Source of the DNA: Chara braunii | Taxonomy: Eukaryota; Streptophyta; Charophyceae; Charales; Characeae | Assembly (NCBI GenBank): GCA_003427395.1 | Contig: BFEA01000270.1 | Coordinates: forward strand, 1,364,341 to 1,409,315 | Length of the DNA: 44,975 nucleotides | Direction: 5' to 3' | Part shown: piece after piece, positions 1-10,715 of the stretch | Layout: every line of letters starts with the position of its first letter | Position numbering within the stretch: the stretch's first letter is position 1 | The notes under the pieces: generated by a model | The model's input: the letters and a program-made list of their open reading frames with translations, nothing else | The model's database searches: none | What the model was told of the DNA's origin: nothing | Translations under genes and position numbers: made by a program

Positions 1-112
1 ACACAGACACACAAACGCATGCGCACACACACACACACACGGTGGCACACACACACACATGCACACAGAGAGACAAACACCCACACACACACACGTGATA
101 CGCACGCGCACA

Positions 113-148
<36 letters not shown>
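1..148. repeat. (CA)n microsatellite
   Basis: An imperfect CA dinucleotide tract with a few CG and GA interruptions. It runs directly into the pentamer satellite that follows. No gene is visible. Confidence 0.95.
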
Positions 149-149
<1 letters not shown>

Positions 150-3100
150 CTCTACGACACTACTGTAATCTACTTGACAACAGTCTACGACACTCGTCTT
201 TACTCTACGACAATCTACTCTATGATACTCTACTCAATGACACTCTACTCTCCTCTACAACACTCTCCTATACTCTACTCTTCGACACCTTACTGTACTC
301 TACTCTACGACACTCTACTCTACAACACTCTACTCTACAACACTCTACTCTACAACACTCTACTCTATTCAATGACACTCTACGACACTCTATGACACTC
401 TACGACTTTCTACTCTACTCTACGACACCCTACGACTTTCTACTCTACTCTACTCTACTTTACGTTACACTACTCTACACTACGACACTTTACGTCAGTC
501 TACGACACTCTACGAAACTTTACTCCACTCTACTCTACTCCACTCTACTCCACTCTACTCCAGCCTACAATACGACACTCTACTCTACTTTACTCTACTC
601 TACTCTACTCTACTGAGTCTACTCTATTACACTCTACTCTACTCTGCGACACTTTACTTTACACTAATTTACTCTACTCTGCAAAACTCTACTTTACTCT
701 ACCCTACTCTACGACAATCTACACTACGATACTTTATTGTACACTACGACACTATACTCTCCTCTGCAACACTCTATTGTAATCTACTCTATGACATTCT
801 ATGAACCTCTACTCGACTCTATGACACTCTACTCTACTCTACTTTACTCTACGACACTCTATGACACTGTACTCTACACTATAACACTCTACTGTACTTT
901 ACTCTACCATACTCTACTCTAATCTACTATACTCTACAATACAACACTTTACTCTACGACACTCTACTCTACCCTACGACACTTTACTCTACGACACTCT
1001 ACAACACTCTACTCTACAACACTCTATTGTACTCTACAACACTCTACTCTACTCTACAACACTCCACTCTACTCTACAACACTCTACTCTACTCTACAAC
1101 ACTCTACTCTACGACACTCTAGGACACTCTACTACACTGTTCTATATTCCACTCTATGACACTATACTTTATTCCACTTTACAACACTCTACTCTACTCT
1201 ACTCTACTCTACTCTACTCTACTCTATGACATTCTACTCTACTCTACTCTACTACGCTTTAGTCTACACTGCGACACTCTACTCTACTCTATGACACTCT
1301 ACGACACTCTACGACAATGCATGACACTACTCTACTCCACTCTACTTTACAACATTCTACGACACTCTACTCTACGGCACTCTACTCTACTCTACTATGC
1401 GGCACTCTACTCTGCTCTACTCTACTCTACTCTTCTCTATGCTACTATACTCCACTCCACTCCACTCCACTCTACTCTACTCCACTCCATTCTAATCCAC
1501 TCTACTCTACTCTACATCACTCTCCTCTACTCTACGACACTCTATACACTCTACTCTACTCTACTCGACGACACTCCACTCTACGACACTCTACTATACT
1601 TTATGACACTTTACTCTACTATACTCTACTCTATGATAGACACTTTACTCTACTCTACTCTACTCCACTCTACTCCACCCTACAATACGACACTCTACAA
1701 CACCCTACAACACACTTTTCTACTCTACGACACTCCACAACACTCTACGACACTCTGCTCTACTTTATGATACTCTACGACACTTCACGACACTCTACGA
1801 CACTATACTCTACTCCGTGACAATCTGCTTTACTCTACTCTACTCTACTCTTCTCTACGCTACTATACTCTACTCTACGCTACTATACTCTACCCCTCCA
1901 CTCCACTCTACTCAACTCCACTCCATTCTACTCCACTCCACTCTACAACACTCTCCTCTACTCCACGACACTCTACTCTACTATACTTTATGACACTTTA
2001 CTACACTCTACTCTACTTTATGATACGACACTTTACTCTACTCTACTCTACTCCACCCTACAATACGACACTCTTTTCTACTCTACGACACTCCACAACA
2101 CTCTACGATACTCTACTCTCATCTGCAACACTACTTTACGACACTCTACGACACTCTACAACACTCTACTCTACTCTCCTCTACTCTCCTCTACAACACT
2201 CTAGGACACTCTACTCTACTTTACGACATTGTATTATATTCCACTCCACTCTACTTTACTCTACTTTACTCTACTCTACGACACTCTAGGACACTCTATA
2301 ACACTTTACTCTACTCTACTCCATGACACTACTCCACTCTACTCTACGACACTACTCTACTCTACTATACTATACTATACCCTACATCACTCTACTCTAC
2401 TCTACTCTACTCCACTCTACTCTACTCTACTCTACTCTACTCTACTCTACCATGTGTACTCTACTCTTCGATACTCTACAACACTACTCTACTCTACTCC
2501 ACTTCATTCTACTCCACTCCACTCTACAACACTCTCCTCTACTCTACGACACTCTACTCTACTATACTTTATGACACTTTACTACACTCTACTCTACTTT
2601 ATCATACGACACTTTACTCTACTCTACTTTACTCCACCCTATGATACGACACTCTTTTCTACTCTACGACACTCTACTTTACTCTTCAACACTACTTTAT
2701 GACATACTCTACTCCACTCTACTCCACCCTACAATACGACACTCTACAACACCCTACAACACTCTTTTCTACTCTACGACACTCCACAACACTCTACGAC
2801 ACTCTACTCTACTCTACAACACTACTTTACGACACTCTACGACACTCTACAACACTACTCTACAACACTCTACTCTACTCTCCTCTACTCTACTCTACGA
2901 CACTCTAGGACACTCTACTCTACTTTACGACATTGTACTCTATTCCACTCCACTCTACTCTACTTTACTCCACTCTACTCTACTCTAGGACACTCTATAA
3001 CACCTTACTCTACTCTACTCCACGACACTACTCCACTCTACTCTACGACACTCTACGACACTCTACGACACTCTACTATACTTTACCCTACACTCTACTC

Positions 3101-3882
3101 CACTCTACGACACTACTATATTGTACGATACTCTACTCTACTCTACGACACTCTACGACACTCTACGACACTTATGACACTCTACTCTGCAACACTTTAC
3201 TCTACTCTATGCAACTCTCCTCTACCACACTTTACTCTACGACACTCTACTGTACTCTTCTCTACTCTACTCTACTTTACTCTACTCTACTCTCCTGTTC
3301 GAGACTCTACTGTAATCTACTCGACTGTACTTTACTCCACTCTATACCACTCTACTCTACTTTACGATCCTCTACTCTACGACACTACTCTCATCTACGA
3401 CACTCTATTGTACTCTACTCTACGACACTCTATGACACTCTACTCTATGACAACACACTACTCTACGACACTCTACTCTACTCTATGACAACATACTACT
3501 CTACGACTCTCTACTCTACAGCACTCTACTCTACGACACTTCACCCCACGACATTCTACTCTACTCTACTCTACTCACTGTACTCTACTATACTACACTC
3601 TACTCTACTCTACGACACTCTACGCCATTCTACTCTACTCTACTCGATGACACTCTACTCTATTGTACGACACTCTACGACACTCTACGACACAACACTC
3701 TATGACACTCTCCTCTACTCTACTCTACTCTCTTCTGCTGTACTCTACCCTATGACACTCTCTACAACACTACTCTATGACACTCTACGACACTCTATGA
3801 CACTCTACGACAATTTATTCTACTCTATGAAACTCTACTCTAGTCTATGACACTCTACGGCACTCTCCTCTCCTCTATGGTA
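149..3882. repeat. Pentanucleotide-word satellite (CTCTA / CGACA type)
   Basis: About 3.7 kb are composed almost wholly of five-base words: CTCTA and CTTTA alternate with CGACA, CAACA, TGACA and a few variants. Word order is irregular, so the array has 5-base phase but no obvious longer period. Because 5 is not a multiple of 3 and the words carry no plus-strand stops, long plus-strand open frames (LYSTLLYDTL-like peptides) arise by chance; they are not genes. The minus strand carries frequent TAG. The array decays near 3880. Confidence 0.95.
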
Positions 3883-3920
3883 CTTTCTTTACCATTTCGA
3901 TAGTTTTGGTTGCGGACGTA

Positions 3921-4127
3921 GCCCGCACCGCCCGCACCACGGGCCCTAAGCTTTTCGTCAATTAAACTCAGACTTCGTAGCGAGTTTTAGGCTATTCTTT
4001 ATTACCCTGTGATTTGTTTTTTTTGTTTTTCTTTAAGTCTGTCTCAGTTTATGCGAGTGGTCTGTGTCAGGTCGCCTACAACATTTCTATCTCTGTGGGC
4101 ATGGCCCGCACCGCCCGCACCGCGGGC
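3921..4127 (+). repeat. Pair of GC-rich 24-bp direct repeats
   Basis: A GCCCGCACC-rich 24-mer occurs at 3921-3944 and again at 4104-4127 with one difference. Both are followed by a CTTAGCT/CTAAGCT-like sequence. The spacing is 183 bp and the intervening DNA is AT-rich. The meaning is unknown; it could be one unit of a degraded tandem repeat. Confidence 0.7.
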
Positions 4128-4577
4128 GCTTAGCTAGTATTGTATTATACATATGAAAAAAAAGAGATAAGGTATAGACTGAACATCGGGGGTGAGCTGG
4201 GTACCTTCACAAACAGAGTCCCCAATGAACCAGGATGCATAAGACTGCTTGAACCAGTGCAACTCCTGCAGCTTTGCATTCAGCAGCATGTAGCAGGCTT
4301 TGGCACCTAAGTTTCAGACCAAAACAAACAGCAGAGTGTCACCACAACAAAAAAGGAGGGAAAAAAAAAAAAGAGTAAAAAAAACAGTGAAAGAGGATGT
4401 GTAAGGAGTATTGACGGAAAGCAAAAGAACGAAAAAAGAAATGCCGCAACAGAAGTGAAAGGGATAGAAGAAAGAAAAAGAACCTCTTTCTCTTGATGGC
4501 CAGATCCCCCCCGACCCTTATAGCCTCTATCCACACATCACAGGGTTAGGGCTTTAGGGCCCACTGGGGGCCCAGCA
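4128..4577. other. Intergenic, no gene seen
   Basis: The stretch is A-rich from about 4330 to 4480, giving lysine- or phenylalanine-rich chance frames. No conserved protein, RNA or mobile-element end is recognisable. Confidence 0.6.
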
Positions 4578-4925
4578 AGTCAAACCTGACCACTGACCTG
4601 TGTTAACCCGTGTGGGGCAGGAGCCTTGACGCAGTTTTCTGGCCAAACCTGACCACCACCCTGTGTTAACCCGTGTGCGGGCAGGAGACTTCACGAAGTT
4701 TTGGCCAAACCTGACCACCGCCCTGTGTTAACCCCTGTCAGTGCAGGAGCCTTGACAGCAGTTTTCTGGCCAGACCCGACCACCACTTGTTAACCGGGTA
4801 TGTACCGTTCAGTCAAACCTGACCACCAACGTGACTAAACCTGACCACCACTTGTTGACCGGGAATGTTCCGTTCAGCCAAACCGGATCACCACTGGTTA
4901 GCTGGGCATGTAACGCTAAACGGTA
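4578..4925 (+). repeat. AAACCTGACCACC minisatellite
   Basis: The core AAACCTGACCACC, or a close variant, starts near 4580, 4644, 4705, 4770, 4813, 4835 and 4878. The first units are about 61-65 bp and share CTGTGTTAACC and GGCAGGAG-CTT-AC segments. Later units are shorter (22-44 bp) and share TTGTTAACCGGG and TGT-CCGTTCAG. This is a two-stage tandem expansion with no coding content. Confidence 0.85.
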
Positions 4926-5154
4926 TATGGCAAACCTCAATTTTGCCCGACCCTGGAAATGCCCAATGTAGTTTTGCCCAGCCTTTGGGCATGCAGAAAG
5001 ATCAGCTTAAACCACCTTTGTGATCAACGATGTTCTGCCAAAGCTCAATTTTCCCTGATCCTTGGAATGCCTTACCTCAACTTAAACAGTATCCTACACG
5101 CATCACTTTCATGGTGGTGTTGTCGTTGTTTTTTTTTTTTTTTTTTTTTTTTTT

Positions 5155-5529
5155 ACTACCCTATATTCATCTCTCATCATATCTCTCCCTCCCTGCCTAT
5201 CTACTCCTAGTCAAATTTTCGGTTTTCAGTGAAGCGTATCAATGTATAAAGCCGGACGGCCCTTGGAGTTAGAGTTATAGGTTGATACCGGCCTCAATTC
5301 TGCTCTGTGCGGAGAGCAGCACCGAAGCTCCTAGCCTGCCATAGGCCGGAAAGTGATCTGCTATCACTTCCACAACCAGCCAAGAGGCCCAAGCCAACCA
5401 TCTCTGCTGGTGAACCCGAAGCATACCCCAGGAGGCCGTGGGAATCGGAAGGACGACTCTGGGCATCGAACCCACGACCTCCTGAGTTCCACTTACGTGC
5501 TCAACCAACTGAGCTAGCCCACTTGGGCT
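5155..5529 (-). mobile_element. tRNA-headed SINE, copy 1
   Basis: Read on the minus strand from 5529, the sequence starts with a tRNA-like head carrying an A-box-like TAGCTCAGTTGG and a B-box-like GGGTTCGATGCC about 45 nt later. The element ends at a plus-strand poly-T (5129-5154), which is an A-tail on the minus strand. The segment next to the tail resembles the same segment of copy 2 (TATATTC then TCTCTCATC). A RNA polymerase III-transcribed, reverse-transcribed element is the straightforward reading. It lies 28 bp from a U6-like sequence in the same orientation, apparently inserted next to an A-rich stretch. Confidence 0.75.
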
Positions 5530-5557
5530 TCTTGTGTTTTTTTTTTTTTCTTACAAT

Positions 5558-5660
5558 TTAAAATTTGGACCATTTCTCGATTTATGTGTGTCATCCTTGC
5601 ACAGGGGCCATGCTAATCTCCTCTGTATCATTCCCATTTTAGCGGATGTCACGAAGGACA
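5558..5660 (-). ncRNA. U6: U6 snRNA-like copy A
   Basis: The minus strand carries the U6 landmarks in order: a 5' CTTCG loop, ACATCC, TAAAAT, GATACAGAG, AGATTAGCATGGCCCCTG, CAAGGATGACAC, AAATCGAGAAATGGTCC and AAATTTT. The ACAGAG-like and AGCATGG blocks are intact. The 3' part matches green-plant U6. Several substitutions (for example TGGGAA for TTGGAA) and no TATA box at the expected upstream distance suggest a retropseudogene, though a functional copy cannot be excluded. Confidence 0.85.
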
Positions 5661-5882
5661 CTATCCTGTTGTTGTGCAAATAGAAGAAAAAAGAAAAGCC
5701 TTCAAAATCAAAGAACTAAATGAAGCTAGACACCACCAATACTGGAACTTGCCAAAGCTCTCAATGAGCCAAAAATAGCCATGGACTTGGATCAACTGAC
5801 CCCCAAATACAAGGAGGACTAAGATGAAAACGAACCGAACTGAGTCCGGAAAAGCTTCTCTGAGACAAGCTGACACTTTTTA

Positions 5883-5987
5883 GTTCTTCGGGACACTCGT
5901 TAAAATTGGGACGATACCGAGAAGAACATTGGCATGGCTCCTGCTCAAGAACGACACGCATAAATCAAGAAACAGTCCACATTATTT
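5883..5987 (+). pseudogene. U6 snRNA-like copy B (diverged)
   Basis: The order of U6 blocks is preserved: TTCTTCGGGACA, GTTAAAATTGG, ACGATACCGAG, GGCATGGCTCCTGCTCAAG, ACGACACGCATAAATC and CAGTCCA. The ACAGAG box reads ACCGAG and the AGATTAGCATGG block is altered to AACATTGGCATGG, so base pairing with U4 and the 5' splice site would be damaged. It is divergent to copy A, 222 bp away, and is probably a pseudogene. Confidence 0.8.
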
Positions 5988-6792
5988 ATATATATAAAAA
6001 AAAACGACAGTTTATAGCCTACCATCTCCCGAACACAGCGCACCCTGATTTTGAATGCATACCAGGGAACTTTCCTGTCCCATACAGCCAAAATTAAGGT
6101 GCTTGTGTAGACGGTACGTACTAAGATGGCTCCAGGAGCCGTTTGCAGGATGGGTCTGACAACGGGTCCCAACCCACCGGAACGGGTTCACGACAATCCC
6201 TTGTTTTAAAACATACCAGGTTCAGTGATGGGTTTGAGAACGGATTCGGGAACGCGAACGGGTATACAAACAGTTCGCAGGACCAGGTTCGGGAATAAGT
6301 TTAGGAACAGGTTCGGCAGCCAGTTTCAGAGGAGGGTACAGGACTCGTCTATCAGAATGACAAGGCAACATATGAGAACCAAACAAGAGCCTTCGTGTTC
6401 GATTTTCGCAATTAACAAGTACGGACGCTGAGATGTTGTGAGGATCGCCAGCCCTACCTACAGGGCCTGCACCCAACTACTTCGCAGCTGTGGCCCTGTC
6501 CCTGGCATACTACAAAAAAAGAGGGTTACTGGCACATTCTTAGGGGACAAGTAGGGAAAGCGAACACGTTGGGGGAGGTGCCAATACCAGAATGGATAGA
6601 CTTAAGCGCCTATATCTGGATGTGTTTTGTGTCGAGATGCAGAAAGGCAGATCAATCGCGATTTTCTGCACCTCTCCACAAACTCGTCCAGATTACACTA
6701 AATCCCGCGGGACAACGCCCCTTGAGACAAAGATGTTCAAAAGCCAACCGAAGGGGAAAACGACAAAACACATAATCGAAGTCACAAAAAAA
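5988..6792. other. Unassigned; short GGGTTCGGGAACGG-like internal repeats
   Basis: Between 6150 and 6330 words such as AACGGGTTC, GGTTCGGGAA and AACAGGTTCGG recur at irregular spacing, which looks like a small decayed minisatellite or transposon end. No protein domain is recognisable in any frame. Confidence 0.5.
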
Positions 6793-6893
6793 GCCCTTCG
6801 CGACATCCGTTAAAATTGGAACGATACAGAGATGATTAGCATGGCCCCTGCTCAAGGATGACACGCACAAATCGAGAGATGGTCCAATTTTTT
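6793..6893 (+). ncRNA. U6: U6 snRNA-like copy C (best match)
   Basis: This is the closest U6 match in the window. Present are CCTTCG, GACATCCG, TAAAATTGGAACGATACAGAG, ATTAGCATGGCCCCTGCTCAAGGATGACACGCACAAATCGAGAGATGGTCC and a terminal T-run. The ACAGAG and AGCATGG catalytic/pairing blocks are intact. Differences include the 5' stem (GCCCTTCGCGAC) and CTCAAG for CGCAAG. I see no plant USE element or TATA box in the 70 bp upstream, so expression is doubtful. Confidence 0.9.
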
Positions 6894-6948
6894 ACACAGA
6901 AGTAAAAAACAAAAATAAAATCACGAAAGCCAGCACTTTTGTCTTTTT

Positions 6949-7463
6949 TTTTTTTTTTTTAAAGGTAAGCTATATTCTTCTCTCATCTATCTCATTTTTC
7001 TTGATAGTACGCATCCATCTCATCCTCTCACTATTCTATATATAGTATGGGGGAACACCAACCAACCCGGATCCCTCCCCAGCCCACAGGGTAGGTTGGC
7101 ACCACAGCTGTGGTGCGAGGGCAAGGCTGTACCAGTCCCTCATCACGGTGACGAGGGGTGGGCAGGCATTGCCGATGGGGGGAAATCGGCAGTGCTAGCG
7201 GCGAGCAATGGCCAGTCACTGCACCTCCCCCTACCCCCCCCCAACCCCACATGGCGGTGTCTAATGGCCAATATTGTCGCTGCATAGCAGCCAACAACAT
7301 CAGCCAAGGTCCTGCCAATGCTGGCTTGGGGGGCCGACGGGTTATCTCTAGCTGGTAGAACACCAAGCTTGCCCAGGCACATCGTGAGGCCAATGGGGAT
7401 TGAACCCACGACCTCCTGAATGCAACTTCTGTGCCTTACCAACTGAGCTAGGCCCGCAGGCCT
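6949..7463 (-). mobile_element. tRNA-headed SINE, copy 2, with target duplication
   Basis: The element is flanked by a perfect 15-bp direct repeat, CACTTTTGTCTTTTT, at 6934-6948 and 7464-7478. On the minus strand it starts with a tRNA-like head (A-box-like TAGCTCAGTTGG, B-box-like GGGTTCAATCC) and ends in an A-tail, seen as poly-T at 6944-6960. The tail-proximal block matches copy 1, but much of the body differs, so the two may be subfamilies. Length about 515 bp. Long open frames inside it are accidental. Confidence 0.88.
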
Positions 7464-7504
7464 CACTTTTGTCTTTTTCCCCCTGGTTGCAAACGACATG
7501 GGAC

Positions 7505-7617
7505 CTCGCTCCACTACTCACTACACGCACAAAAGACAAAAAATCTAGCGATGCATCATTCCATGTTATAGCGGAAGATCATTCTCATTTTGCACACCGG
7601 GTGAGTAGTTGAGCGAG
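7505..7617. repeat. 113-nt foldback element, copy 1
   Basis: The ends are inverted: CTCGCTCCACTACTCAC against GTGAGTAGTTGAGCGAG, 17 bp with one mismatch. The interior shares AAAAGACAAAAA, TTCCATGT, TAGCGGA and TTTGCAC-like blocks with copy 2. Both copies are exactly 113 nt between the stem ends. Some similarity continues for about 15-25 bp outside the stems. It could be a small MITE or a structured RNA; it matches no snRNA that I know. Confidence 0.8.
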
Positions 7618-7763
7618 GCCCGTAAAATCCAAACACCCAATTGCCATTCCAATCAACTACGGGACCGAGTGCCACAGCCGGGCCCGCATTTGCTTTTTGC
7701 CATATTCATTTTCTCAACTGGCAGGACTTGCTCTTCTTCTAGCTATGAATGCAATCTATCCCC

Positions 7764-8223
7764 GGGGCCATGTCCCACTTGCAGCGTTGAGTAAGTTCAA
7801 CGCTGAGTTTTCTATCACGTGTGACCTGGGGCGACCCAGGAGATGAGTTCTCTCACCGTCCATCGGGCGGTCGGATTTTCAGGAAAAAAGGAAAATGAAA
7901 GTTGGATTGCTTTTCTTCAGTAGGATAATCGAATGAAAATCGATCTTCCCGAGTACAACGCCCCCTACCCTAGCCCAGCTCCGAATACTTAGGAGAGTTT
8001 CCCTCGGAGGAGATTCGTCTTCTCTTTTTTATTTTCTAGAAAATATGGACAAAAGCAGATTGCCCCACTTTCTTTCTCCATTTTACATTTGAGAAAATAT
8101 GGAAAAAAGCGTTCAGCAGCATTTGATTTTTTTTTCAGCACCAGTGTTGAATTTTCAATTTGCGATAACTGTGTCACACCGTTGAGCTAGCTCAACTCAG
8201 CGGTGTAAGTGGGACATGGCCCC
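7764..8223. mobile_element. 460-bp MITE with 17-bp perfect inverted ends
   Basis: GGGGCCATGTCCCACTT at 7764-7780 is the exact reverse complement of 8207-8223. Just inside each end lies a further hairpin: CAGCGTTGA/TCAACGCTG on the left, and CACCG/CGGTG enclosing the palindrome TTGAGCTAGCTCAA on the right. The interior holds a duplicated segment (GAAAATATGGAC/AAAAAGC near 8038 and 8093). No transposase. No clear target duplication is visible, so the superfamily is open. Confidence 0.85.
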
Positions 8224-8423
8224 TGGGTGTAATTGTGAGGTCCCCGGCCTCAAAGCTTGCTTTTGGAATACACAAAGACAATTTCGTTTAAATAAAAAAA
8301 AAAGAAAAGAAAAAAAAAACAGTCTAGCAACAAACGGTAACGCACTAATCAAAAGAGAACTTCGGCGAATCCGACAGGTCACAACACAGAGCTTCCGACT
8401 GTAGTCCTGCCACAACAATGTGA

Positions 8424-8536
8424 CTCGCTCCACTACTCACCACATGCATAAAAGACAAAAATTATGCCGGTGTATATTTCCATGTCTAGCGGACGAGTCA
8501 TCGTCATTCTGCACATTTGGTGAGTAGTGGAGCGAG
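8424..8536. repeat. 113-nt foldback element, copy 2
   Basis: A perfect 19-bp stem, CTCGCTCCACTACTCACCA (8424-8442) with its complement at 8518-8536, encloses a 75-nt interior. The interior can form two further small hairpins: GCATAA/TTATGC and GACGA/TCGTC. It lies in the same orientation as copy 1, 919 bp away, with the MITE between them. The single mismatch in copy 1's stem is paired here. Confidence 0.85.
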
Positions 8537-8679
8537 GCAATATCACAAACACAGAGAGGGATTGTAAATCGTAGTTCCGGCGGGCCACCACAGAGGTACA
8601 TCGCGATGACTGTTTTCATTCATCGCCATGCAATCCTCGACCTCAAGGGAAGCCTGGCTGGCTTAAGGGTTCAGACTCC

Positions 8680-8765
8680 AGAGGAGAAGGAGGAGGAGGA
8701 GGAGGAGGAGGAGGAGAGAGGGGGAGATGAGGGAAAGAGGGAAAGAGGGGAGACCAAGGAGGAGA
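8680..8765 (+). repeat. (GAG)n / purine-rich tract
   Basis: A GAGGAG trinucleotide run followed by GGGGAGA-type purine sequence. Glutamate- or proline-rich frames through it are chance products. Confidence 0.9.
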
Positions 8766-8869
8766 ATTTGCACCTGTTTTTGGATGCCGAAGATGAAACA
8801 CGTGGCCATCCAAATCATGTGTAGAACACTCTTGTTCTCCGCTCGTCTTGTTCACCAAACCTATGCCAG

Positions 8870-9316
8870 GTCAACGCCGCCATTCATCATCCTTATCATC
8901 ATCATATCATCACCAGCATCTTTTCATACACGTCTTCTCCTCTTCTACTCAATCCATTCGCCTTGGTGTCCAGAATTCAACATCAGTACCTCCATCATCA
9001 TGGTCGTCGTCACCATCATTGTCATTCACACCATACGCAGCGGACAAAAAGTTAACCAAATCGTCTTTGAGGTTCGTTCCTGACTACAAAGGACACAAAT
9101 TCAGGTACTTTTCAAGTAAGAATTGGGGTGCAACCTTTCAATTTCGACGTTTATTCGATCTCAAACATTTCATGAGTTACAACCTTTGGATCTCAGCATT
9201 CACTCCCTCTGGATCATCATCAACATCGTCATCATCATCATCAGCAGCAGCAGCAGCCACATTGGCATTCAGATCATCATCCCCTTCGTCGTCGCGTCGT
9301 CGTCATCATCACCACC

Positions 9317-9373
<57 letters not shown>

Positions 9374-9525
9374 GTCATCGTCATTATCATCATCACTACT
9401 CCCTCTGATCTCCACATCTCATTTCCTTTGGATCATCATCAGCATCACCTCATGAAGGAATGCAACAGCGGCAATCGCAGTGGTATTCAGATGATCCCCA
9501 TTGCCATCCCTATCATCACCGTCAG

Positions 9526-9557
<32 letters not shown>

Positions 9558-9694
9558 CCATCGTCATCATCATGGACATCTCAGTAGGGACCCATTTTCA
9601 TCATCAACATCATCATAGATAATCGTCCCAGTAGGGACCCATCATGGTCATCACCATAATCATCAACGTCGTCATCATCATTATCATCATCATT

Positions 9695-9728
<34 letters not shown>

Positions 9729-9780
9729 CCGGCATCATCATCAACACATCACTATCGTCGTCCAAGAACATCGAAGAACA
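8870..9780 (+). repeat. (ATC/CAT)n trinucleotide-rich region
   Basis: Dense imperfect ATC trinucleotide repeats, purest near 9300-9375 and 9540-9730. In the three frames they read as His, Ser or Ile runs, so the apparent polyhistidine and polyserine peptides are artefacts. A repeated TCAGTAGGGACCCAT-like phrase near 9583 and 9630 hints at a longer tandem unit. Confidence 0.9.
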
Positions 9781-9969
9781 GCAACATTATGACCACCAAT
9801 GTACTTACCCGCACCTGTGTATCCTTGTCTCCCGTCTGATTATCCGCCGCTTAATCTTCCCCCTCTAACACCGTCGTCATCCTTACAGGTGTTCCCGCCG
9901 TCATCATATTCAATCTCTCCGGGTGGGCTCACAGAGAATAAATCCATGTTTCACAGGTACATTAAATGA

Positions 9970-10050
9970 AAAGGGGGAGGAGGGAAGGAGGGGAGGAAGG
10001 GAGGAGGGAGACGAGGGAAGGAGGGAAGGAGGGAAGGAGGGGCCAGCGCA
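9970..10050 (+). repeat. GGGAGGAAGG purine-rich tract
   Basis: Imperfect repeats of GGAGGGA and GGAAGGA on the plus strand. From 10051 to 10340 the DNA remains purine-rich (AAGAAG, GAAGAG) with no recognisable gene. Confidence 0.85.
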
Positions 10051-10341
10051 GAGTGAAGACATGAATGAGAAAAAGGGAAAGGAAAAGATGAGGATTTTTT
10101 TTTTTGAAGTTTTACAGAATTACAGTTCCAAAAACAACAAATGGGGAGCACACGGACCTGGTGACGACGTACAAAGAACACAAGGATCCGGACCACCGTC
10201 GTTGATGCAAGAAGGATCGGGGCAGAGCGGAGAATCAAGGAGAAGGAGAAGAAAAGGGACCAGAAGAATGACCAGCAGAATAGAAAGAAGAAGAGTAGGA
10301 GAGTCGAAGAGTAGAAGAAGAACAAGAACAGACGTGGTGCC

Positions 10342-10395
10342 GGATTGTTTCGTCGGACTTCACCGGCGCATCAGGAGCTTGAACCCTGGCAGTCG
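10342..10395 (-). ncRNA. Degenerate type III hammerhead ribozyme motif
   Basis: On the minus strand the order is stem III strand, GCC, stem I (AGGGTT...GCTC), CTGATGC, a stem II of CGCCGG/CCGACG type, GAAAC, then CAATCC. The layout matches the hammerheads at 37.1 and 37.35 kb. The cleavage triplet is GCC rather than NUH, the core CTGATGA ends in C, and stem III has mismatches, so self-cleavage is unlikely. Stem II is GC-rich here and wobble-rich in the other copies, so pairing is kept by different bases. Confidence 0.6.
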
Positions 10396-10647
10396 ATCTG
10401 GGTGCACCACACCGCATCGCCGGGGTTAGCGGAACCCCGGTGCGCGAGGAAATGGAGGAGCAGGGCGCAGCACGCGAGAGCTGCACGTGCGTGCCCATGT
10501 GTAAGAGAGAGAGAGAGAGGGAGGGGGCAGCATGAACGGTCGGGCGCTTGCCTCTTGCGAGCGACGAACCTGACCGGCTTTTGCAGCCGGTTCATGCCTT
10601 GTCGTTCTTTTCTTGCGTTTCGGTTCTTTTCCGTTCGTTTTGCGGCC

Positions 10648-10651
<4 letters not shown>

Positions 10652-10714
<63 letters not shown>
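10652..10714 (+). repeat. (CT)n microsatellite
   Basis: An uninterrupted CT tract of about 60 bp after CCTC. It gives Ser-Leu runs in chance frames. Confidence 0.98.

Positions 10715-10715
<1 letters not shown>

Noticed and set aside
59-3850. Long plus-strand open frames (up to 305 codons) rich in Leu, Tyr, Ser and Thr
   Set aside because: They arise from a stop-free pentamer satellite; all three plus-strand frames are open by composition.
8848-9455. Polyhistidine- and polyserine-rich open frames
   Set aside because: They are translations of an ATC trinucleotide microsatellite in different frames.
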